Virus record (IMG/VR): IMGVR_UViG_3300042465_004152
Location: 1-39,789 of that record
Source of the DNA: a virus
Strand: one strand, 5' to 3'
DNA: 39,789 nucleotides
The notes beneath the pieces are model-generated. The model made no database searches. It was not told the DNA's origin and saw only the letters and a program-made list of their open reading frames with translations. Made by a program: the position numbers and the translations under genes. Position 1 is the first letter of the stretch, and the number at the start of each line of letters is the position of its first letter. Below are positions 23,439-30,512 of this stretch, piece by piece.

Positions 23439-23739
23439 GCAAAATCAGCCAGTCCTCAGCGAAGATGTCGGTTTGCGATGCAAGCCATCCGGTGAGCACC
23501 TTTCCGTCTGCGGTCTTCATTCGGATCGAGGGGAGGCAGTGCATTTCCTTTGATCCGTCCGGGTTGTTTTCGGCGAGCTGCTTGAGGTGAGGCTCCTTGC
23601 ACCAGTCGGCTGGTACCCGAGCTTCCGGGAGAAGCCAGAGGTACATGCCTTTCCCATTCCAGCCGCTACGGGTGACTTTCTTTCCTTCCCTCAGAGCGCG
23701 AATGGCGGATCCGAAGTCCACTTGATTGCTTGTTTCCAT
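23431..23739 (-). CDS. tad2: DUF2829 protein, Tad2 anti-Thoeris family
   Basis: This 102-residue protein matches the DUF2829 family almost throughout: VDFGSAIRALREGKKVTRSG followed by WNGKGMYLWL near 7-36, MKTADGKVLTGWLASQTDIF near 74-93, and a closing AEDWLIL. Family members called Tad2 form oligomers that sequester the cyclic ADP-ribose isomer signals of Thoeris and so block that defence; that this one does so is inference. A longer loop (about 40-70, with KEPHLKQLAENNPDGSKE) sits between the conserved blocks. It is the first gene of the leftward cluster, next to a divergent promoter region. ATG 23751 would add four residues. Confidence 0.85.
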   Translation of the reverse strand: METSNQVDFGSAIRALREGKKVTRSGWNGKGMYLWLLPEARVPADWCKEPHLKQLAENNPDGSKEMHCLPSIRMKTADGKVLTGWLASQTDIFAEDWLILRD

Positions 23740-23806
23740 ACGGACGCGCATACTGCCCACCCTGTTCCCTCTTGTCAACAGCGTTTCCGCGTGGCAACGT
23801 CCCGCC
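23740..23806. promoter_or_regulatory. Divergent promoter/operator region of the switch
   Basis: The 67-nt gap separates the leftward Tad2-like gene from the rightward XRE regulator. On the minus strand TTGACA (forward 23773-23778) is followed after 17 nt by CAGTAT (forward 23750-23755), which would place a start site close to ATG 23739. On the plus strand TTGCTT at 23726-23731 and CATACT at 23749-23754 are also 17 nt apart. The two candidates overlap, as expected for a switch where one regulator affects both directions. The -10 hexamers are imperfect. Confidence 0.4.
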
Positions 23807-24013
23807 ATGGGCGAATTGCAGAACAGGATTGCCGCAATCAAGCGGGCGATGCGGAAGACGAAACTCGGACAGAACGAAGTCGCAAGGCGCGCAGGCGTCG
23901 CGAAAAGCACCGTTTCACGCATCTTGAACGGCGAGCGTTCACCGAGTGCGAAGATTTTGTTCGCGTTGGAAGCCGTTGCATTGCGAGCGGTTGCGATGGT
24001 GTGTGAAAAATAG
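23807..24013 (+). CDS. XRE-family helix-turn-helix regulator (Cro/CI-like)
   Basis: This 68-residue protein is a compact five-helix XRE domain: helix 1 QNRIAAIKRAMRKTKLG, then NEVARRAGVAKSTVSRILNG (helix-turn-helix, about 23-42) and ERSPSAKILFALEAVALRAV. It has the size of Cro-like repressors and no C-terminal cleavage or oligomerisation domain like CI. It starts at ATG 23807 and faces the Tad2 operon, so it probably controls the divergent promoters. A full-length CI and an integrase are not seen. Confidence 0.8.
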   Translation: MGELQNRIAAIKRAMRKTKLGQNEVARRAGVAKSTVSRILNGERSPSAKILFALEAVALRAVAMVCEK

Positions 24014-24078
24014 GTGTTGCCAGATGGGAACGCTGAATGCATTGTCAGCACGTCAACGAAACGCACAACGAAAGACAC

Positions 24079-24277
24079 TATGAGCAAGACATACACCTAC
24101 GCCACCGACTGCGCATCCGGCACCTTGGTCGCTGCAAGCCTCATTGACGCATACTGCATGCTGGCCGTGAAAATCTCCCATGAGCAAATCGCGGATGGTG
24201 CAACTCTCTGGGTCGAGGACGATGAGACCGGAGACCGTTTGGTAATGGGGCGCGATGGATTGATGATTGCCGTTTGA
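24079..24277 (+). CDS. Small protein of unknown function
   Basis: This 65-residue protein starts at ATG 24079 (a GTG at 24014 in the same frame would add 22 residues but directly abuts the regulator's stop). It has an N-terminal SKTYTYATDCASGTLVAASL segment and an acidic LWVEDDETGDRLVMGRDG hairpin. It is not recognised and shows no membrane segment. It is the first gene downstream of the regulator in the rightward early region. Confidence 0.5.
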
Positions 24278-24319
24278 TTTCCCTGTTGCCAATCGTCAAC
24301 ACTTCGACATCATCACCCC

Positions 24320-24490
24320 ATGACACCTATCCCCCTTTACACCGGCCAAGCCGCCAAGGCTGCCCGTCTCGCCCTCGGTTGGCGTCGCGTAGCTTTGCGC
24401 GCTGTCATCCTTGACCGCGTGTCCGCTGACCACGCCGAGGCTGCCAATCTGTTCAGGTTGGCGCGGTCGATCTGGAGCGGTTCTGTTTAA
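24320..24490 (+). CDS. Small helical protein, 56 aa
   Basis: A 57-codon frame from ATG 24320 gives a basic, alanine/arginine-rich protein: YTGQAAKAARLALGWRRVA, then LRAVILDRVSADHAEAANLF and a final helix. The composition suggests a small helical DNA- or protein-binding peptide, possibly with a helix-turn-helix. There is no obvious ribosome-binding site. It is immediately followed by the candidate structured RNA. Confidence 0.45.
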   Translation: MTPIPLYTGQAAKAARLALGWRRVALRAVILDRVSADHAEAANLFRLARSIWSGSV

Positions 24491-24497
24491 CACTTTT

Positions 24498-24631
24498 CGC
24501 CGTCACCCGTAAGGACATAGGTGGTTGACTGAGCCCAACCTGTTGTTGGGCCTCATGGGGCGGGTGACGGCGTTCAATTTCCGCAACCTCGAAAACTGTG
24601 GAGGGGTTAGGGAGTGAGTAGGGGTTGCGGA
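24498..24631 (+). ncRNA. Candidate structured RNA with two long stem-loops
   Basis: This non-coding stretch (gap 24491-24645) holds two strong inverted repeats. In the first, 24498-24509 (CGCCGTCACCCG) pairs perfectly over 12 bp with 24561-24572. It encloses an inner hairpin, 24533-24539 with 24545-24551 (GCCCAAC/GTTGGGC, 5-nt loop). GGTTG at 24523-24527 could instead pair with CAACC at 24536-24540, giving an alternative fold. In the second, 24580-24590 pairs with 24621-24631 over 11 bp with one wobble and a 30-nt loop. A 20-codon frame from ATG 24555 (MGRVTAFNFRNLENCGGVRE) crosses the region. No T-run follows either stem. Confidence 0.5.
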
Positions 24632-24645
24632 TTACTTTCTGACAT

Positions 24646-24807
24646 ATGGACCAAGCATCACAACAATGGATCGTAGCGATGGGCGGGCTTGTGATCGTGA
24701 CAGCAGCCCTGGCTTGCCTCGCGGTCAACATGGCAATGAAACGCGCCGAGGCTTACCGAAAATCCGCGGAGTACTGGCGCAACCTCGCAAGGGGGCAGCA
24801 TGATTGA
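24646..24807 (+). CDS. Small single-span membrane protein, 53 aa
   Basis: A 54-codon frame at ATG 24646 directly follows the structured RNA region. The product has a hydrophobic segment at about 8-30 (WIVAMGGLVIVTAALACLAV) and a basic helical tail (KRAEAYRKSAEYWRNLARG) that should lie in the cytoplasm. Its end overlaps the next small membrane gene by 8 nt. The pair may act together. Function unknown. Confidence 0.55.
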   Translation: MDQASQQWIVAMGGLVIVTAALACLAVNMAMKRAEAYRKSAEYWRNLARGQHD

Positions 24808-24943
24808 GGTCTTGCAATGGCTGCTCTTCATCGGCGCAAACGCGCTGGTGATCTACGTCGCAACGCGTCGGGCTGAGAACGTCAGGCGCAATTCGTTCAA
24901 ACATCTTTTGCCCATCGGGGGCGCATTCAAACAGGTCAAATAA
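24800..24943 (+). CDS. Small membrane protein, 47 aa
   Basis: A 48-codon frame from ATG 24800 has AAGGGGG upstream. The product starts with a hydrophobic helix (VLQWLLFIGANALVIYVATR, about 4-23) followed by a basic tail with RRAENVRRNSFKHLLPIGGA. It overlaps the previous membrane gene by 8 nt and ends one base before the next gene's ATG. Function unknown. Confidence 0.55.
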   Translation: MIEVLQWLLFIGANALVIYVATRRAENVRRNSFKHLLPIGGAFKQVK

Positions 24944-24944
24944 C

Positions 24945-25529
24945 ATGAAACCATTCGATCAACTCACGGACGCCGAGGTGCTGAACCTCGACAACGAACA
25001 GCTCAACATTGCAATCCGATTGGAAGCCATCGAGCGTGGCGTCAAGCCGCCTCTCACGCTTCCAGAGGCGTTGCGGCAATCGGAATGGCGCGGATACGAA
25101 CGGCCCGCCGAGTTCATCCGCGTTTTCCGGTTTGCCGAATCCTACCATCGCTCTGCGTTTGGATGGCTGGACGAAGCCAAGGCTCTCGCCGCCATGGAGG
25201 GTGTCGTTCGCATTGAGGAAACCAGCTACGGAACTCCGAAAGCCAAGATCCAATCCGCGACTCCAACGATTGAAACTGTGTACGTTGGCGTCTCAAACGG
25301 AGAGCGAAAAGGTGCTAAGTTTGAAGAGTTCTTCGAGGACACCAAGGATTTTGACGCCATCGCAGACGAGTGCGTGTCCCGCGTCAGCGCGCTGCGCCAA
25401 GCGGCGTACGACAAGAGCGTGAACGATGCTCGAAAGGCGGAATACCTGCACCTGGCAAACGGAGACGAAACCATCGCCCGCGCATTCTGGGCGAAGACGC
25501 AGCCAGCGAGCATCGTGTGGCCCGAGTGA
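24945..25529 (+). CDS. Protein of unknown function upstream of RecT
   Basis: This 194-residue, acidic, mainly helical protein begins KPFDQLTDAEVLNLDNEQLN and continues IAIRLEAIERGVKPPLTLPE, a pattern common in phage proteins encoded beside recombination genes. A central beta segment (TIETVYVGVSNGERKGAKF) and a helical C-terminus follow. I see no catalytic motif. It is followed 17 nt later by the RecT/Bet gene. Confidence 0.6.
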   Translation: MKPFDQLTDAEVLNLDNEQLNIAIRLEAIERGVKPPLTLPEALRQSEWRGYERPAEFIRVFRFAESYHRSAFGWLDEAKALAAMEGVVRIEETSYGTPKAKIQSATPTIETVYVGVSNGERKGAKFEEFFEDTKDFDAIADECVSRVSALRQAAYDKSVNDARKAEYLHLANGDETIARAFWAKTQPASIVWPE

Positions 25530-25546
25530 TTTGGAGACCAAATAAC

Positions 25547-26386
25547 ATGTCAACCGAGAATCAAATTGCAGTCAGGCCGACGCTCATTGGCGAGATGGCG
25601 GCGCAGTACAACGTGGAGCCTGCTAAGTTCCTTGCGACGCTTAAGGCGACTGTGATGCCAAAGCGCTCCAGCGGGGAATCGCAGGTTTCCGACGAGGACC
25701 TTGCAGCGTTCTGCATGGTGGCGCACGAGTACGGACTGAACCCGTTCTTGCGCGAAATACACGCCTACCCAAACAAGGCTGGCGGCATTACAGCCGTTGT
25801 TGGAATTGACGGCTGGGCCAAGCTCGTGAACCGCAGGACGGACCTGGACGGGATCGAGTTCACGGCGCACGACGAGGACGGGAAGCCGCACAGCGTTACT
25901 TGCACGATCTACATCAAAAGTAGGTCCAAGCCGGTATCCGTAACCGAGTATTACTCAGAATGCCAGCGAGGAACGGAGCCGTGGCGAACAATGCCTCGGC
26001 GCATGCTGCGTCACAAGGCCCTGATTCAGGCGGCAAGGTACGCGTTTGGATTCTCCGGAATCCACGACGAGGACGAAGGCGTTGACATTGCGGAAGCCAA
26101 GCCGCGCACCGTCCGCAACGTGACGCCTGCGCCGGCGGAGATTGCGTTTGTGAAGCCGGAAGAGTTGGTAAATGGGGCGGATCAAACAAGGCCTGAAGTT
26201 TTGATGCCAACGCTTCAAGAGCAGGTCCGCGACGCGGTCAAAGATCGCGGCGTGAAATGGTCCGAGCTTGAGCCGATCCTCGTCGGTCGCGGCTACATCA
26301 AGCAGGGCGACAAGTTGAGCGCGTTGTCTGATGAGCATGCCGCCATCGTTCTCCAACTCCTGCCGCAGATGGGGGGTGCGAAGTGA
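25547..26386 (+). CDS. recT: RecT/Bet-family single-strand annealing protein
   Basis: This 279-residue recombinase binds and anneals single-stranded DNA during phage recombination and replication. Bet/RecT features are FCMVAHEYGLNPFLREIHAY near 56-75, ITAVVGIDGWAKLVNRRTDL near 81-100, and RTMPRRMLRHKALIQAARYA followed by FGFSGIHDEDEG near 147-177. The C-terminal ~80 residues are a linker plus a small helical domain. The start is ATG 25547 with GGAGACC upstream; the frame is open before it. A RecE-like nuclease lies three genes on, giving a two-component Red/RecET-type system. Confidence 0.93.
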   Translation: MSTENQIAVRPTLIGEMAAQYNVEPAKFLATLKATVMPKRSSGESQVSDEDLAAFCMVAHEYGLNPFLREIHAYPNKAGGITAVVGIDGWAKLVNRRTDLDGIEFTAHDEDGKPHSVTCTIYIKSRSKPVSVTEYYSECQRGTEPWRTMPRRMLRHKALIQAARYAFGFSGIHDEDEGVDIAEAKPRTVRNVTPAPAEIAFVKPEELVNGADQTRPEVLMPTLQEQVRDAVKDRGVKWSELEPILVGRGYIKQGDKLSALSDEHAAIVLQLLPQMGGAK

Positions 26387-27033
26387 ACATCACAGTTGGA
26401 TATTGGAAGACTCGCGATGGACGCAAGGCGCGGGTGTTGTGCGTGGATGCGCCTGGCGATTGGCCTGTGATTTCGTACTTAGATGACGGTGAGCCAAGGC
26501 ATGAAGTTATCGTTTCACACCATTTGGATGACGGCCGAATCTTCCTAACTCACGAATGCGCTGACGACCTTGTTTCTCCATGGATCGACGCGCCTGTCGT
26601 GGATTGGAGCAAGGAGCGGGACTGGGTGAAGGCGATTGCGATGGATCAGAGCGGATTGTGGTTCCGCTATGAAGAGCTTCCGGTCGCTGATTACGGATGT
26701 GGAACATGGGATTCCGATGGCCGTCGGGTCCAAAACATGCACCCCTCCGAATACCCAGCCTTTAGCGGCAACTGGAAGGACAGCTTGCGCATCAGGCCGG
26801 AAGGGGGGTGCGAAGTGAGTGCAATCAATGACGGTGGACCGGCGTTTCCGAATGTCCCATCTGATCCGGGTTACACGCAATGGGATCAAGGCATGTCCCT
26901 GCGCGACTGGTTTGCGGGGCAGGCGTTGGCTTCACGTGGTCTATACGGTGCAAATGTGAGGGAAAATGAGGTCGCGAAGGAATGCTACGCCATCGCCGAC
27001 GCCATGCTCAAAGCGCGAGGAGGTGCGTCGTGA
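26383..27033 (+). CDS. Two-part protein of unknown function
   Basis: This 216-residue protein starts at GTG 26383 overlapping the recT stop (GTGA). The N-terminal ~140 residues are beta-rich and acidic with many tryptophans (DWPVISYLDDGEPRHEV and others). The C-terminal part is a separate small domain, NDGGPAFPNVPSDPGYTQ followed by GMSLRDWFAGQALASRG and AIADAMLKAR, found on many phage proteins. A related domain occurs at 38638-38901. The halves may be a fusion. Function unknown. Confidence 0.6.
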   Translation: MNITVGYWKTRDGRKARVLCVDAPGDWPVISYLDDGEPRHEVIVSHHLDDGRIFLTHECADDLVSPWIDAPVVDWSKERDWVKAIAMDQSGLWFRYEELPVADYGCGTWDSDGRRVQNMHPSEYPAFSGNWKDSLRIRPEGGCEVSAINDGGPAFPNVPSDPGYTQWDQGMSLRDWFAGQALASRGLYGANVRENEVAKECYAIADAMLKARGGAS

Positions 27034-27338
27034 GCGCGCAAACCAAGGCTAAACTGGCAACCGTTGACGAACTCATGAAAACGCTCGTGCCATCATACCT
27101 AGACCCGGTTCCAACAAAGCGGACGCTCAAGGAGTGGTTCAAGCGCGCAAACATATCATTCCTGAAGGCTAATCCAAATGCTCGAAACGGAGGCGGAGTG
27201 GTGTGGTATTCAGTTGCGGAGGTTGAGCGCATGCTTCGACAGATGTCAGGAATGCAAGGCTTCGGTGACGCGAAAGCGATCAAGTCTGGCATTCGCACAG
27301 TGAATGAGGTGATGAGACAAGAAGGAGTCGAGTCATGA
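27030..27338 (+). CDS. Small DNA-binding-type protein
   Basis: This 102-residue basic protein starts at GTG 27030 after a strong GAGGAGGT site, overlapping the previous stop. Residues ~27-70 look like a winged-helix or excisionase-type domain: VPTKRTLKEWFKRANISFLK, then GGVVWYSVAEVERMLRQM, where the 'YSVAEVERML' part resembles a MerR/Xis recognition segment. It is flanked by the RecT and RecE-like genes. Confidence 0.55.
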   Translation: MSAQTKAKLATVDELMKTLVPSYLDPVPTKRTLKEWFKRANISFLKANPNARNGGGVVWYSVAEVERMLRQMSGMQGFGDAKAIKSGIRTVNEVMRQEGVES

Positions 27339-28195
27339 ACTCCGGTATCATCTACGACCTTCCAGCCGCCGACTACCACGCCGACCCGGCATGCTCCGCC
27401 TCCGCTCTGCGCGTGATCCACAACAAGACGCCGCATCATCTAGCGATGGAGCGGCGGAAGCCGAAGAGGCAGACGCGGGAGATGCTTTTGGGCACGCTGA
27501 TTCACGATGCTGTGTTGGAGCCTGAGAAGCCCAAGACGTGGCTTAGGACACCCAAGGAGATCATCGTTCCAGCGACCTACAAGCCATCCAAGAAAGACGG
27601 CCCGCAACCTGGAGACGTTGTGCCGTGGAATCTCCGGTACTCGTTCTGTCAGGATTGGCGCGACGAGGTGGAGCGTGGAGGCGTAACGCTTCTGACCGAC
27701 GACGAAGCCGACGAGATTCAACGAGCCGTTGAAGGCGTTGCTGCGAATCCAGAGGCCGTCGAGTTGCTAGCAAACACCAAGCGCGAGGTCTCGCTGTTCT
27801 GGTCGCTTGCCGGCGGAACGCGTTGCAAGGCGCGGCTGGATGCTCTGGGTGATCGCCGGATTCCAGACCTCAAGACAACGGATGACGCGTCCGAAGAAGG
27901 CTTCCAAAGGCATGCCATCAAGATGGGTTACCACCTTCAAGCCTCGTGGTACTGCGATGCGGCAACGCTGTTGACGGACACGGAATACACGTCGTTTTCG
28001 TTCATCGCGTACGAGCGCGAGAGCGGGCTTGTGAAGGTCCACCACGCGACGCCTAGCCTTCTGGAATACGGGCGGACGTGCTACAAGGCTGCGCTGGAGC
28101 GTTACGTGCGCTGCGAGCAATCGGGAGTTTGGGAGGGGTATGGTAACGCGTGCGAGTTCGACGTGCCGCGATGGGTGCGAAAGGGGGAGCAATGA
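27335..28195 (+). CDS. RecE-like PD-(D/E)XK exonuclease
   Basis: This 286-residue protein is probably the 5'-3' exonuclease partner of the RecT annealase. It fits the RecE-like/DUF3799 group: an opening YHADPACSASALRVI segment, GTLIHDAVLEP with H57 near 53-63, and the nuclease core KARLDA (D169) followed by RIPDLKTT (D178, K180). HLQASWYCDA with Q202 sits near 200-209. Motif spacing matches the lambda-exonuclease/RecB fold. It overlaps the upstream gene by ATGA. Confidence 0.88.
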   Translation: MNSGIIYDLPAADYHADPACSASALRVIHNKTPHHLAMERRKPKRQTREMLLGTLIHDAVLEPEKPKTWLRTPKEIIVPATYKPSKKDGPQPGDVVPWNLRYSFCQDWRDEVERGGVTLLTDDEADEIQRAVEGVAANPEAVELLANTKREVSLFWSLAGGTRCKARLDALGDRRIPDLKTTDDASEEGFQRHAIKMGYHLQASWYCDAATLLTDTEYTSFSFIAYERESGLVKVHHATPSLLEYGRTCYKAALERYVRCEQSGVWEGYGNACEFDVPRWVRKGEQ

Positions 28196-28524
28196 ACAAC
28201 CATATTGTTGATTCCAACAAAATGCCCGCTGATGGGTATTACAGCGCGCTGGTCCAACTGGACACGGGCGGAGAGGCGTTTCTTCCTGTAAGGGTTCGTG
28301 ATTGGAAGGTTTTCAAGGCAAACGGCGTCGAACTTAGGGCGGACGCGTGCTCGGATTTTCTTCCTCTGGCAGCGTGGAGCTATTGCGCGCATTGGCCCCA
28401 GTTTGCAGCCGATGAACTCGAAACCCTCCGCGCCGCCGTCCGCGCACTGCACGCGGAACTTCAAGGCGGGAGGTTCGCTGCGATTCCTGTGGGGGACATT
28501 CTGAGCGGAAAGGTGACGCTGTGA
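28192..28524 (+). CDS. Protein of unknown function
   Basis: This 110-residue protein begins MNNHIVDSNKMPADGYYSAL and has a central beta segment and a helical end (ADELETLRAAVRALHAELQ). It has no recognised family. The start at 28192 follows a GGGGGAG site and overlaps the exonuclease stop. It belongs to a run of small early genes. Confidence 0.55.
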   Translation: MNNHIVDSNKMPADGYYSALVQLDTGGEAFLPVRVRDWKVFKANGVELRADACSDFLPLAAWSYCAHWPQFAADELETLRAAVRALHAELQGGRFAAIPVGDILSGKVTL

Positions 28525-28805
28525 ACGACCATTTACCTGAGGCTGGGAAAATGGTCTGCCCGTTTTGCGGGGCGGAGAAGGAGACCGCAAAATGGTATCG
28601 CTGCGGATCTGGGGTAAGCGGGCACCGCGAGTTTGAATGCCTCGTCCGCGAACCAATCTGGCGCGAACTCACCACCCTCCGCACTGCCAACGCCGCGCTT
28701 GTCGAACAGGTGAAGCGACTGGAGCAGGCTGGTGACCGCATGGCAAACCCGGCGGCAACAATCGCCGATGTCCGCGCATGGCACGAGGCAAAGGAAGCGC
28801 GATGA
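28521..28805 (+). CDS. Zinc-finger-like small protein with coiled coil
   Basis: This 94-residue protein starts at GTG 28521 (GTGA overlap). VCPFCGAEKETAKWYRCGSG contains C13, C16 and C29, and C39 follows, a possible zinc ribbon. A heptad helix (LRTANAALVEQVKRLEQAG) then suggests dimerisation. The next gene has the same layout (CPHC and a coiled coil), so the two look like diverged relatives. Confidence 0.55.
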   Translation: MNDHLPEAGKMVCPFCGAEKETAKWYRCGSGVSGHREFECLVREPIWRELTTLRTANAALVEQVKRLEQAGDRMANPAATIADVRAWHEAKEAR

Positions 28806-29032
28806 AATGCCCACATTGCAACGCGCCCCAACGGCCGGACTACCTGCTGGAGTTCCAATGCGGAAGCCAGCGCCAGGTTCGCGGGGTCACCCGATCCGAC
28901 GAGTGCCACGGCAACGAAATCGCGCAGTTGAAGGCGAAGGTGAAGCGGTTGGAGGAGGTGTTCGGAAAAATGGAGCCTTACCTTCCTCTTCAGTTCGTTG
29001 CCGAATGGAACCAAGCCAAGGCCACCCCATGA
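28802..29032 (+). CDS. Zinc-finger-like small protein with coiled coil (second copy)
   Basis: This 76-residue protein starts with MKCPHCNAPQRPD and has further cysteines at about 23 and 39 (QCGSQR, DECHGNE), then a charged coiled-coil helix (EIAQLKAKVKRLEEVFGKM). It shares its plan with the preceding gene, suggesting an old duplication. It overlaps both neighbours by 4 nt. Function unknown. Confidence 0.55.
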   Translation: MKCPHCNAPQRPDYLLEFQCGSQRQVRGVTRSDECHGNEIAQLKAKVKRLEEVFGKMEPYLPLQFVAEWNQAKATP

Positions 29033-29247
29033 CCTACACAATATCATCCCAAGAGCGAACCGGAGAATTCCACCGCGTGCCGCTCAGGCGCGGGGAAGAC
29101 TCAAAGGACAACGCGATGGAGGCGGCGCGGTATTTCAGCACTCGGGCAACTCTTTGCGATGTGGTGGTCACGCAGGGCGCAAAGCACATCGCCACGTATC
29201 GCGACGGCAAAATCACCGTGTTGAACGGGAAGGAATACAAGCAATGA
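29029..29247 (+). CDS. Small protein of unknown function
   Basis: This 72-residue protein (MTYTISSQERTGEFHRVPLR at the start) has a helical centre and ends in a beta hairpin (KHIATYRDGKITVLNGKEY). There is no membrane segment or signal. The ATG at 29029 overlaps the previous stop, and the stop overlaps the next start. Unknown function. Confidence 0.5.
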   Translation: MTYTISSQERTGEFHRVPLRRGEDSKDNAMEAARYFSTRATLCDVVVTQGAKHIATYRDGKITVLNGKEYKQ

Positions 29248-29435
29248 GCGACACCCCAAGAACCGACGCAATCTACCCGCCCGAAATGCTGGACCGCGGC
29301 ATTGCAGAGCACGGCAGAAGCTGGGGATGGGGAGTCTTGAGCGACATGCGCAATCTGGCGCGTGAGTTGGAGTGTGAGCTTGCAGATGCGAACAGACGGA
29401 TTGAAGACCTGACAAAAGAAGACAACAGCGCGTAG
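29244..29435 (+). CDS. Small coiled-coil protein with phage-type N-terminus
   Basis: This 63-residue protein opens with SDTPRTDA and continues LSDMRNLARELECELADANR, an arrangement common in small early phage proteins that pair a short N-terminal motif with a coiled coil. It probably acts as a helical partner protein. A 59-nt gap without a convincing gene follows before the resolvase. Confidence 0.5.
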   Translation: MSDTPRTDAIYPPEMLDRGIAEHGRSWGWGVLSDMRNLARELECELADANRRIEDLTKEDNSA

Positions 29436-29494
29436 AACCTCAAGCGCATCGCGGAGGATGCAGATTTCGACAGACACACGGATAACAAGATCAC

Positions 29495-29935
29495 ATGAAA
29501 ACCATCATCGCAGTAGACCCAGGCAAAGGCGGCGGAATCGCCGTGCTAGATCAAGAAGGCGTCCACCTTCACAACATGCCCGAGAGCCTTGTGGACATAT
29601 ACGTGATGCTTCGCGAATACGGCGCGGCAAAGGTGATCTTGGAAGAGGTCCCGAAGTATTGCGGCGGCAAACGGCCTGAATCCACAACCTTCGTCCTCGC
29701 GCAGAATTTGGGCCGCATCGAAGGCGTGGTTACCGCCATTGGCTACCCGCTGGTCAGGGTGCATCCAAAGTCATGGCAGAAGACTTTCAGCATCAGCCGC
29801 GACAAGCAGAAGTCGGACGCGTGGAAGCGCAGGCTCAAGGCGCTGGCCTGCGAGCTGTTCCCGCACTTGGACGTGACGCTCAAGACCGCGGACGCGCTCC
29901 TTTTGTTGGAGCATGCGAGGAGGAACAACCTGTGA
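29495..29935 (+). CDS. RuvC-like Holliday-junction resolvase
   Basis: This 146-residue protein has the RuvC/RNase H-type layout: IIAVDPGKGGGIAVLD with D8, VILEEVPKYCGG with the E50/E51 pair, and TADALLLLEHARR with D133 near the C-terminus. The helix in between (PKSWQKTFSISRDKQKSDAW) contains basic residues likely to touch DNA. It should resolve branched DNA from recombination and replication. The start ATG 29495 is in a poor context. It overlaps the next gene (GTGA). Confidence 0.85.
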   Translation: MKTIIAVDPGKGGGIAVLDQEGVHLHNMPESLVDIYVMLREYGAAKVILEEVPKYCGGKRPESTTFVLAQNLGRIEGVVTAIGYPLVRVHPKSWQKTFSISRDKQKSDAWKRRLKALACELFPHLDVTLKTADALLLLEHARRNNL

Positions 29936-30084
29936 AACCGCTCCAACCACAAGAGTTCGACCTTAAGCCGTTCACGCAAGGCGAGCTTCGGCACATCCGC
30001 GAACGCGGCAACGAGATTTTGAAGCGCGGCAACACGCGCGCGCCGTCTGTCTGGACAAAGAAACGATTCAAGAAAACTGTATGA
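29932..30084 (+). CDS. Small basic protein, 50 aa
   Basis: A 51-codon frame from GTG 29932 has a strong GAGGAGG site upstream and overlaps the resolvase stop (GTGA). The product has a polar start and a basic end (FTQGELRHIRERGNEILKRG, TKKRFKKTV) and could bind nucleic acid. It overlaps the next gene by 4 nt. No family is recognised. Confidence 0.55.
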   Translation: MKPLQPQEFDLKPFTQGELRHIRERGNEILKRGNTRAPSVWTKKRFKKTV

Positions 30085-30512
30085 AAGAGATCACACTACA
30101 AGAGGCTGCGCTCGCTTGGGCGCAGGGGAAGAGGGTGGAGGCTGGTTCAACCGGAGGCGATGGGTGGATGCTTATTGATCCCGTTGGGGAATGTCGTGGC
30201 GACACTCATTCCCAATCGGTTTTTGGCTGGCGCAACGAATACCGATTCCGCCTCGCTCCCGAACCGCCCGCGAAGCGTTACCGCCCGTGGACGCCGGAGG
30301 AGGTGCCGGTGGGTGGACTCTTTCGCAAGAAGGGGTTTGCTGGCGTTTCGCTGATTCTGAGCAACGGGGCGTCTAGAGAGAGTGGCGTCTCTTACGTTTC
30401 AATTGACAACCAATTGGTCAAGGTCCGGTATCAAGATGCGCTCAGTCTTTACGAACACTCCATCGACGGGGGAAAAACATGGCTCCCCTGCGGAGTGGAG
30501 GTGGGAGCGTGA
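30081..30512 (+). CDS. Protein of unknown function before SSB
   Basis: This 143-residue protein begins KEITLQEAALAWAQGKRVEA, a pattern of small phage proteins with a short helix then a beta barrel (GWRNEYRFRLAPEPPAKRYR, EEVPVGGLFRKKG, SYVSIDNQLVKVRYQDA). The repeated beta segments resemble small nucleic-acid or sugar-binding folds, but I do not name one. It overlaps the SSB gene (GTGA). Confidence 0.55.
   Translation: MKEITLQEAALAWAQGKRVEAGSTGGDGWMLIDPVGECRGDTHSQSVFGWRNEYRFRLAPEPPAKRYRPWTPEEVPVGGLFRKKGFAGVSLILSNGASRESGVSYVSIDNQLVKVRYQDALSLYEHSIDGGKTWLPCGVEVGA

Noticed and set aside
24320-24645. A tRNA or CRISPR-like repeat at the 24.5 kb stems
   Set aside because: There is no cloverleaf, no anticodon arm of the right size and no CCA-type end, and the repeats are inverted pairs rather than direct repeats with spacers.
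25370-25546. N-terminal extension of the RecT gene
   Set aside because: The frame is open upstream but overlaps the previous gene, is Arg-rich and lacks RecT-like residues. ATG 25547 has a ribosome-binding site and the family N-terminus.
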